From Comamonas sp. B21-038 (GTDB taxonomy: Bacteria; Pseudomonadota; Gammaproteobacteria; Burkholderiales; Burkholderiaceae_C), in contig NZ_CP092462.1 of assembly GCF_022387135.1 (NCBI RefSeq), positions 248,001 to 312,000 of the forward strand: a stretch of DNA of 64,000 nucleotides, written 5' to 3'. Under the pieces are notes generated by a model, which had not been told where the DNA came from, ran no database searches, and saw nothing but the letters and a program-made list of their open reading frames with translations. The position numbers and the translations under genes are program-made. Below, piece by piece: positions 58,410-64,000 of the stretch. Position 1 is the first letter of the stretch; every line of letters begins with the position of its first letter.

Positions 58410-58428
58410 GTTATAACTATGTTATTAC
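58410..58428. promoter_or_regulatory. Candidate autoregulatory operator of the MazEF-type module
   Basis: GTTATAAC-tat-GTTATTAC: a perfect eight-base palindrome next to a near copy, 13 bases before the antitoxin ATG and in an AT-rich stretch that would also hold the -10. AbrB-type antitoxins bind such paired palindromes. Confidence 0.5.
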
Positions 58429-58523
58429 AATCCAAATTTCAGCGCAAGCTCGGTAGAGTTGGTATCCAACGGGAAGGAGCCGTTCATAATCAGCCCCCAA
58501 TATGTTCGAGAGGCCCATTTCTC

Positions 58524-59009
58524 ATGGTGGACAAATCCTGGTTGCAGCAGCAGGTGCTGGAGCGGCTTGCGGCGGACCTGTTGCAGGTCGAGCAGGCAGT
58601 GAGCGTTGCGCATGAAGCGGCAACGCATGAGGAAAACATTGCCGAAAACAAGTACGACACCTTGGGCCTGGAAGCGGCCTACCTGGCGACGGGCCAGGCG
58701 CGCCGCGCAGAAGCCATCCGCGAGGCGCTGGTCCAGTGGCGGCTCTTTCGCCCGCAGCCCTATAGCGCCAGCCAAGGCATACAGCTGGGTGCGCTGGTTT
58801 GTCTGCTGGGTGCGGATGAGAAACAGCAGCAGATCTTTCTCGGCCCTGAAGGGGGAAATATGAAGCTGCTCATCGGTGCTGAAACCATCCAGGTCATCAA
58901 CAGCCAAGCGCCCTTGGGCAAGGCGCTGCTGGGCAAGGCTGAGGGGGATGAAGTGACGCTGGAAGTGGCACAGGTCGAGCAGCAGTTGGAAGTGCTGTCG
59001 GTGACCTAG
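58524..59009 (+). CDS. Small GreA/GreB-like transcription elongation factor
   Basis: 161 residues from ATG 58524. The N-terminal half is helical with HEENIAENKYDT, similar to the acidic tip of the GreA coiled coil; the C-terminal half has the FKBP-like Gre domain signature APLGKALLGKAEGDEVTLE. Classic GreA rescues backtracked RNA polymerase. This protein is a divergent class sometimes annotated as GreA/GreB family factor. Tip residues are Glu-rich, so RNA-cleavage stimulation is possible but not shown. Its stop is shared, as the palindrome CTAG, with the converging gene. Confidence 0.72.
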   Translation: MVDKSWLQQQVLERLAADLLQVEQAVSVAHEAATHEENIAENKYDTLGLEAAYLATGQARRAEAIREALVQWRLFRPQPYSASQGIQLGALVCLLGADEKQQQIFLGPEGGNMKLLIGAETIQVINSQAPLGKALLGKAEGDEVTLEVAQVEQQLEVLSVT

Positions 59010-59812
59010 GACCCTGAAGGCCTGCGGCCCTTGCGGCGCAGCTGTAGCACGGCCATGGCCCCAGCCAGCAAGGCTGACAGCAGCATTGCTGCCCAGGTGC
59101 CCAGTGCGGGGACTGGCTCGGGCGTGCCGGGGTTGGCGGTCGGGGCTGCGGTCACCGCAAAGCTTTGCTGCTCTTGGGGTGCAGCGAAATAAGCACCATT
59201 GCCTGCCTGGTTCGCATTGACCATACAGGTGCCCACGCTGAGGAAGCTCACCGTGCTGTTCGTGACGGAGCAAATCTCAGCTGCCGAAGCGTCAATCGAG
59301 AAGACCACCGGCTCTCCAGACTCACCACCGGTCGCCGCGATGTCGTAGCTGCCTCCCACTGGCGCGGGATCGGGCGGGGTAGAGGTAAATGTAATGGTCT
59401 GAGGGATGGCGCCGTCTGATGAGCCCCGCAGGATGATGGACTCGACGCCCAACTCCGTACTTTCAAAACTGAAGGTGTCGGACACCGGGCCAGCCATAGT
59501 GGGTGCGGTGAACGTGAATGTGATCGTGCAAGGCTCAAATTGCGGGTAGAGGCCTTCAAGACAACTGTTGTTAACGACTGTAAAAGCGGGGTTGGCGGGG
59601 GGCGTGATGCTGTTGACGTTCAATAAGGGTGGAATAGGGCCGAAGAATTGCACCGTCACGGTTTCCTCTGGCGAGATGCTGCCTGCCACCGTATTGTCGA
59701 AATCGATGCTGCCTCTGCTGAAGTTAAGGCCCTGCGCCTGCACCGCCTGCAAGCCCAGCGTGGCCATCAAAACAAGCAGCGACTTGGTGATCCATGAAAT
59801 GAATATTTTCAT
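59006..59812 (-). CDS. Exported protein with IPTL-CTERM-like sorting tail
   Basis: 268 residues. A signal peptide (MKIFISWITKSLLVLMATLG, cut near VQA) is followed by beta-rich, Ser/Thr/Pro-rich sequence resembling repeated Ig-like choice-of-anchor or HYDIN-like units, then a linker (TANPGTPEP). The C-terminal tail is VPALGTWAAMLLSALLAGAM, then LQLRRKGRR. This is motif, membrane helix and Arg cluster, the layout of IPTL-CTERM signals read by an exosortase-type protease; the motif here is VPAL instead of IPTL. No exosortase gene is in the window. Composition is somewhat AT-richer than neighbours. Function unknown. Confidence 0.75.
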   Translation of the reverse strand: MKIFISWITKSLLVLMATLGLQAVQAQGLNFSRGSIDFDNTVAGSISPEETVTVQFFGPIPPLLNVNSITPPANPAFTVVNNSCLEGLYPQFEPCTITFTFTAPTMAGPVSDTFSFESTELGVESIILRGSSDGAIPQTITFTSTPPDPAPVGGSYDIAATGGESGEPVVFSIDASAAEICSVTNSTVSFLSVGTCMVNANQAGNGAYFAAPQEQQSFAVTAAPTANPGTPEPVPALGTWAAMLLSALLAGAMAVLQLRRKGRRPSGS

Positions 59813-60489
59813 GCCAACTCCAGATAATTGGGTTGGATGTTAGCACTTGCCTACTTTTCTGAATCATCGGGTATAGCCCGATGGCGGTAGCAGCAGCGGC
59901 CCTGCCAGTACATCAGCAGCGCGATGGATCAGAAGGGAGAGAGAGTATCGCCATGCCGCGAGGGCAGATGCCTGCTTCCGGAACACAGACCTGGCAAGGT
60001 CCATGGGAAGGGCTGGTGCGGAGCGCGTCGCAAAGACGGAGGGAGCGCTTCAACGTGAAAAAAATGCCTGGCTACATGGAAAACCGCTGGCTAGCAAAAA
60101 CGACCACTGGAGTGAAAACCCAGTAGGTCGCCCCACGATGAAACAAGGAACCGCGGCAATCGCTGTACCTTGGGGTTGATCATATTCGCAAATGAGAATT
60201 ATTCGCAAATAACCACTTGCGTACCAGGGCAATCCTGCGCCGCGGCACCTGCGGCACGCACCGTCGCACCCCGCCGGGCGGCGGTGGCGCGTTGGTCCAG
60301 ATCAAGGCGGAGGCGATGGCTCCCCGACTGCGTACCGATTTGCCACGCTTGCGGCGTAAGATGGCTGCGCCTCGCTGTGCGCATCACGGTTGGTGCCCCT
60401 GCAGCGTGGCAGCCCCCGTGCATCTGCCGGCTGGTGCTGCCATCGCTGCGCCATGCGAGGTACTTCTCGAACGGAATAGGACCTTCATC
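59813..60489. other. 677-base region without a supported gene, with a Fur-box-like site
   Basis: The short open frames here (for example 59881-60126) have no family features and no convincing Shine-Dalgarno. Base composition changes from about 50 percent GC at the left to high GC after 60215. The only recognised signal is the Fur-box-like site at 60184-60210. The region could be the remnant of a lost iron-regulated gene. Confidence 0.5.
60184..60210. promoter_or_regulatory. Fur-box-like site with a 10-base direct repeat
   Basis: Two exact copies of ATTCGCAAAT flank GAGAATT. The 19 bases at 60188-60206, with core AATGAGAATTATT, match the Fur consensus at 13 positions by my count. The next start codon is 280 bases to the right (alcohol dehydrogenase) and 372 to the left. 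Confidence 0.6.
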
Positions 60490-61533
60490 ATGACTGTCAA
60501 AGCCTATGGCGCCCACGCGGGTGACCAACCTCTTGAAGCGCTGCATATCGAGCGGCGAACGCCAGGCGCCCAGGATGTGCAGATTCGCATTGCCTACTGC
60601 GGTGTCTGCCATTCCGACATCCACCAGGTGCGCTCCGAATGGGCCGGCACGCTCTACCCCTGTGTGCCGGGGCATGAGATTGTCGGCGAGGTGGCGGCCG
60701 TGGGGGCTGACGTCACCGAGTTCAAGCCGGGCGATCTGGTCGGGGTCGGCTGCATCGTCGACAGCTGCCAGCACTGTGTGGACTGCGGCATGGGGCTGGA
60801 GAACTACTGCAACCACATGGTCGGCACCTACAACGGGCCTACCGCCGATGCGCCGGGCCATACCCTGGGCGGCTATTCGCAAAGCATTGTGGTGCACCAG
60901 CGCTATGTGCTGCGGGTCAGCCATCCACCGGAACAGCTGGCCGCTGTGGCGCCGCTGCTGTGCGCCGGCATCACCACCTATTCGCCTCTGCGCCACTGGC
61001 GCGTGGGGCCCGGCCACAAGGTGGGCGTGGTGGGCATTGGCGGGCTGGGCCATATGGGCATCAAGCTGGCGCACGCGATGGGCGCGCATGTGGTGGCGTT
61101 CACCACGTCCGAATCCAAGCGCGATGCGGCCAGGGCGCTGGGCGCCGCCGAGGTCGTGGTCTCACGCAATGCCGATGAGATGGCCGCCCATGCGCAAAGC
61201 CTGGACTTCATCCTCAACACCGTCGCCGCGCCGCATGACCTGGACCCGTTTTTCCATCTGCTCAAGCGCGATGGCACGATGACCCTGGTGGGTGCGCCGT
61301 CGACCCCGCATCCCTCGCCCGGCGTGTTTGGTCTGATCATGAAGCGGCGTAGCCTGGCAGGTTCATTGATCGGTGGTATCCCCGAGACCCAGGAGATGCT
61401 CGACTTCTGCGCCGAGCACGGAATTGTGGCGGACATCGAGCTGATCAAGGCCGAGGAGATCAACGACGCCTACGAGCGCATGCTGCGCGGCGATGTGGCC
61501 TACCGCTTTGTGATCGACAACGCCACGATCTGA
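60490..61533 (+). CDS. Zinc-dependent NAD(P) alcohol dehydrogenase (YahK/CAD type)
   Basis: 347 residues. Catalytic zinc site CGVCHSDIH and GHEIVGEV, structural zinc loop CQHCVDCGMGLENYC, coenzyme motif GIGGLGHMGIKLA. Members reduce a broad range of aldehydes, usually with NADPH; the exact substrate is unknown. ATG 60490 gives MTVKAYGAH. Two hairpin terminators follow. No functional partner is near. Confidence 0.92.
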   Translation: MTVKAYGAHAGDQPLEALHIERRTPGAQDVQIRIAYCGVCHSDIHQVRSEWAGTLYPCVPGHEIVGEVAAVGADVTEFKPGDLVGVGCIVDSCQHCVDCGMGLENYCNHMVGTYNGPTADAPGHTLGGYSQSIVVHQRYVLRVSHPPEQLAAVAPLLCAGITTYSPLRHWRVGPGHKVGVVGIGGLGHMGIKLAHAMGAHVVAFTTSESKRDAARALGAAEVVVSRNADEMAAHAQSLDFILNTVAAPHDLDPFFHLLKRDGTMTLVGAPSTPHPSPGVFGLIMKRRSLAGSLIGGIPETQEMLDFCAEHGIVADIELIKAEEINDAYERMLRGDVAYRFVIDNATI

Positions 61534-61561
61534 TCCGTTGATAGCCTGACGATCTAAGCCC

Positions 61562-61597
61562 ATGCAGTGCATGCCTACCGGCAAGCACTGCATTTTT
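61562..61597 (+). terminator. Terminator of the alcohol dehydrogenase gene
   Basis: ATGCAGTGC/GCACTGCAT nine-base arms with a 14-base loop, followed by TTTTT (the first T shared with the stem), 29 bases past the stop. Confidence 0.75.
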
Positions 61598-61628
61598 CTT
61601 GTGGGTTGCGGCGGAACTTGTGCCCCGG

Positions 61629-61658
61629 GGCCGCCTCAGACAGCGGCCTTTTGTTTTT
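61629..61658 (+). terminator. Second hairpin terminator candidate
   Basis: GGCCGC/GCGGCC arms with an eight-base loop, then TTTTGTTTTTT. It lies 15 bases before the next ATG, so it may also act in the leader of that gene. Confidence 0.65.
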
Positions 61659-61672
61659 TGGTATTCGCCGCT

Positions 61673-62560
61673 ATGTTGTCACGTCGCTCCCTGGTTATGT
61701 CTGGCAGTCTGTCTGCGGTGATGGCTGCGCTGCTGCCGATGGGCGAAGCGCTGGCACGCAGCCCACAGCCGCCGCGCAACATGCCGGTGCTGTTCATCGG
61801 CCACGGCAGCCCGATGAATGCCATCAGCGCCAACCCCTTTACCCAGCATCTGCAAAACTGGGGCAGCAGCCTGCCCAGGCCCAGCGCCATCCTGGTGGTG
61901 TCGGCCCACTGGCTCACGCGCGGCAGCACGGGGGTGACGGTGAACGACAAGCCCGCCACGATCCATGATTTCTCCGGCTTTCCGGCCGAGCTGCATGCGA
62001 TGCAGTACCCGGCCGCCGGCCACCCGGCGCTTGCGGCGAAGGCGGCCGCGCTGGTACGCAGCGGCCAGGCGCAGCTGACGGACCAATGGGGGCTGGACCA
62101 CGGCACCTGGACGGTTCTGCACCACCTCTATCCCCAGGCTGACGTGCCGGTGTTCCAGGTCTCGATCGACTACAACCAGCCCGGCCCTTACCACTATGCG
62201 GTGGGCAGGGAGCTGGCTGCGTTGCGCGCACAGGGCGTGCTGATCATCGGCAGCGGCAATATCGTGCACAACCTGCGGGCAACGGTGCGCGGCGCGCCCG
62301 AAGGGCTGATGGCCGCCCGCGACTGGGCCCAGCAGTTTGACGAAGCGGCCAAGCAGGCCTTGCTGGCAGGCAACCAGGAGGCCCTGGTGGCCTACCAGCA
62401 GCTGCATGCTTCCGCCCGGATGGCCGTGCCCACGCCGGACCACTACTGGCCCCTGTTGTATGCGCTGGGCGCCGCCCACGGCAGTGGTCCGGCGCGCCAG
62501 GTGTTCGAGGGCTTTCAGTCGGGCACCATCAGCATGCGCTGCCTGCAGTGGGATGCCTGA
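61673..62560 (+). CDS. DODA-type extradiol dioxygenase (YgiD family) with a twin-arginine signal
   Basis: 295 residues. The core matches class III extradiol ring-opening dioxygenases of the 4,5-DOPA dioxygenase/YgiD kind: LFIGHGSPMNAI, VVSAHWLTRG and GSGNIVHNLR supply the metal-binding His. The N-terminal MLSRRSLVMSGSLSAVMAAL is a Tat-type signal (SRRSLV), so the enzyme is predicted to be exported folded, with its metal; E. coli YgiD lacks such a signal. The aromatic substrate is unknown. Stop TGA directly abuts the stop of the converging MocR gene. Confidence 0.85.
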   Translation: MLSRRSLVMSGSLSAVMAALLPMGEALARSPQPPRNMPVLFIGHGSPMNAISANPFTQHLQNWGSSLPRPSAILVVSAHWLTRGSTGVTVNDKPATIHDFSGFPAELHAMQYPAAGHPALAAKAAALVRSGQAQLTDQWGLDHGTWTVLHHLYPQADVPVFQVSIDYNQPGPYHYAVGRELAALRAQGVLIIGSGNIVHNLRATVRGAPEGLMAARDWAQQFDEAAKQALLAGNQEALVAYQQLHASARMAVPTPDHYWPLLYALGAAHGSGPARQVFEGFQSGTISMRCLQWDA

Positions 62561-64000
62561 TCAGCGCAGGCTCTGCAGCGCTTCGGCCAGGCGCTGCACG
62601 CCCCGCTCAATCTCGGGCAGGTCCAGCAGCGCATAGCCCATCACCACGCCGGCTTGGGCGTGCCCGGCAGGCTGCCGGTACAGCGGGCTAATCGGGTAGA
62701 CGCGCACGCCGCGCTGCGCTGCCGCTTGCACCAGCTGCGCCTCCTGGCTGGCGGCCAGACCAGGGAACCATACCGACAGATGCAGGCCGCTGGCCGCACC
62801 CTGTATGCGCACCTGGGTGCCCAGATGCCGCTCCAGCGCCTGCAGCAAGGCCTGCTGGCGCGCATGCTGTTTGCGCCGCATGCGCCGCACATGGCGGGCA
62901 TAGCTGCCGTCGTCGATCAGCTGGGCCAGCGCGCGCTGGGGGCCGGTGGCGGTGTGGCGGTCGGTCAGCAGCTTGGCCTGGGCAAACAGGCTGGCCAGCG
63001 CCGGGGGCAGCACCATATAGCCCAGGCGCAGCTGGGGCGACAAGGTTTTGGAGAAGGTGCCCACGTGGATCACGCAGTCCGCGCTGTCCAGCGATAGGAG
63101 GCTGGGCTCGGGCCGCACGCCGTAGCGGTAGTCGCTGTCGTAGTCATCCTCGATCACCCAGCAGCGCTGCGCATGGGCCCAGTCGAGCAGCGCATGCCTG
63201 CGGGCCATCGGCAGGTAGCCGCCCAGCGGAAACTGGTGGCCCGGCGTCACATAGGCCAGCCTGGCGGGCGCCTGCGCTGTCAGCGCGGCCAGTTGCGCGG
63301 TCTGCAGGCCATCGTCATCCACATCGGCGCAGAGCAATTGCGCGCCATAGGCCTCAAACACCTGGTGCGCCATGCGGTAGCCGGGGTTCTCGACGACCAC
63401 CGGATCGCCCGGGTTGAGCAGCAGCCGCGCGCAGAGATCCAGCGCATGCTGCGAGCCGTTGACGACCAGGATCTGCGCGGTCGAGCAAGCCAGGCCGCGC
63501 GTCTGGTGCAGGTGCTGCTGCAGCGCCTGGCGCAGCTCGGGCGCACCCAGCGGCGATGCGTACTCCAGCCGCTGGCTGCGCAGGCCTTCTGCCCGGCGCA
63601 AGGCCTTGAGCCAGGGCAGGGTGGGGAAGTCGCGGCCCGCCAGCGGCCCGTAGACAAAGTCGATCACCCCAGCGGGACCGGGCGCAGCCGGGCGCAGCGG
63701 CATGGCCTGCAGCCGCTGGGCAAAGGCGGACAGGCGGCCGCTATCGGGCTGCTGGCGCTGGGGCTCGGAGGCCGCGGCACCCCGGCCCTGGGCGCGGATG
63801 CGGTCAGCAGCCCCTGCGGCCACACGCGTGGCCGCCCCGGGCCGGGTATCGACAAAGCCGTCCGAGGCCAGCTGCTCATAGACCAGGCTCACGGTGCCGC
63901 GCGACACCCCCCGCTCAGCGGCCAGCACCCGGGTCGAGGGCAGGGCCATGCCGGCCGCGTAGCTGCCATCGCCAATGCGCGCGCGGATGTCGCGGTACAG
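62561..64000 (-). CDS. MocR/PdxR family transcriptional regulator (GntR-type HTH plus aminotransferase-like domain), 5' end cut
   Basis: 479 residues visible; the start lies beyond the right edge, since the frame stays open to base 64000 (LYRDIRARIGDGSYAAG). N-terminal winged helix: LPSTRVLAAERGVSRGTVSLVYEQL. The C-terminal domain resembles class I aminotransferases, with GSQHALDLCARLLLNPGDPV and the PLP-lysine region VGTFSKTLSPQLRLGYMV (Lys in TFSK). MocR proteins sense PLP or use it with a ligand; PdxR controls vitamin B6 synthesis. Here no pdx gene is visible, so the target is unknown. Confidence 0.92.
   Translation of the reverse strand: MYRDIRARIGDGSYAAGMALPSTRVLAAERGVSRGTVSLVYEQLASDGFVDTRPGAATRVAAGAADRIRAQGRGAAASEPQRQQPDSGRLSAFAQRLQAMPLRPAAPGPAGVIDFVYGPLAGRDFPTLPWLKALRRAEGLRSQRLEYASPLGAPELRQALQQHLHQTRGLACSTAQILVVNGSQHALDLCARLLLNPGDPVVVENPGYRMAHQVFEAYGAQLLCADVDDDGLQTAQLAALTAQAPARLAYVTPGHQFPLGGYLPMARRHALLDWAHAQRCWVIEDDYDSDYRYGVRPEPSLLSLDSADCVIHVGTFSKTLSPQLRLGYMVLPPALASLFAQAKLLTDRHTATGPQRALAQLIDDGSYARHVRRMRRKQHARQQALLQALERHLGTQVRIQGAASGLHLSVWFPGLAASQEAQLVQAAAQRGVRVYPISPLYRQPAGHAQAGVVMGYALLDLPEIERGVQRLAEALQSLR

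Noticed and set aside
59881..60126. 81-codon plus-strand frame in the gene-free region
   Set aside because: No family feature, no good ribosome site and irregular composition; kept as non-coding.
60217..60489. In-frame upstream extension of the alcohol dehydrogenase
   Set aside because: It starts at TTG and is Arg/Pro-rich without similarity; the ATG at 60490 gives the normal family N-terminus.
57615..60489. Integrase-borne genomic island with att sites at the CAT tRNA
   Set aside because: No integrase and no repeat of the tRNA 3' end was found, so only a looser accessory-islet claim is made.

Overview
The window is a chromosomal segment of a high-GC betaproteobacterium, most likely in the Comamonadaceae (Comamonas/Delftia/Acidovorax type). 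The evidence is gene order and family make-up: a hemA-prfA-prmC-grxD block, a TPR-lolB-ispE-tRNA-prs-rplY-pth block, nadK-recN-rapZ, a giant DUF3683 FAD/Fe-S oxidoreductase, a Bug-family binding protein, an IPTL-CTERM-like protein and recurrent GCTAT...ATAGC intergenic hairpins. I assign this from sequence knowledge only; no database search was run.

Layout. 1-6.5 kb (minus strand): the start of a CNNM/CorC-type membrane protein, then grxD, prmC, an unusual exported dikinase-like gene, prfA and hemA. 6.6-9.5 kb: two membrane proteins of unknown role and a Bug-type solute-binding protein. 9.5-14.7 kb (minus): a complete ugpB-A-E-C-Q operon for glycerol-3-phosphate uptake, with a candidate Pho box and two internal hairpin terminators. 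15.2-20 kb: the 1303-residue oxidoreductase, a HIT protein and a DUF971 protein. 20.2-24.4 kb: ubiE, a Tim44-like gene, ubiJ and ubiB (ubiquinone synthesis). 24.4-34.5 kb: a sodium:solute symporter, fmdB-DUF502-aspS, a CsgG-like lipoprotein, nudB, a phosphatase/nuclease, folE and exporters. 34.5-35.9 kb: a tautomerase and a divergent LysR regulator.

35.9-44.1 kb (minus): a seven-gene set comprising a dipeptide-type ABC importer, an amidase and a TTC38-like protein. 44.3-50.4 kb: a ferredoxin, pth, rplY, prs, tRNA-Gln, ispE, lolB and a TPR protein. 50.4-57.5 kb: mutM, mutY, a DUF2789 protein, rapZ-recN-nadK and hrcA. 57.5-60.5 kb looks like an accessory islet behind a CAT-anticodon tRNA: a MazEF-type module, a small GreA-like factor, an IPTL-CTERM-like protein and an orphan Fur box. 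60.5-64 kb: an alcohol dehydrogenase, a Tat-exported DODA-type dioxygenase and a MocR regulator cut by the window end.

Most of the window is housekeeping. The strongest candidate for something unusual is the gene at 1947-3971: an exported protein whose domain order matches plant alpha-glucan water dikinases, placed inside the translation-termination/heme operon. Second-rank items are the TTC38-amidase-ABC operon, the Tim44-like gene inside the ubi cluster, the base-composition break inside ispE next to tRNA-Gln, and the orphan Fur box. No CRISPR array, insertion sequence or prophage was seen.
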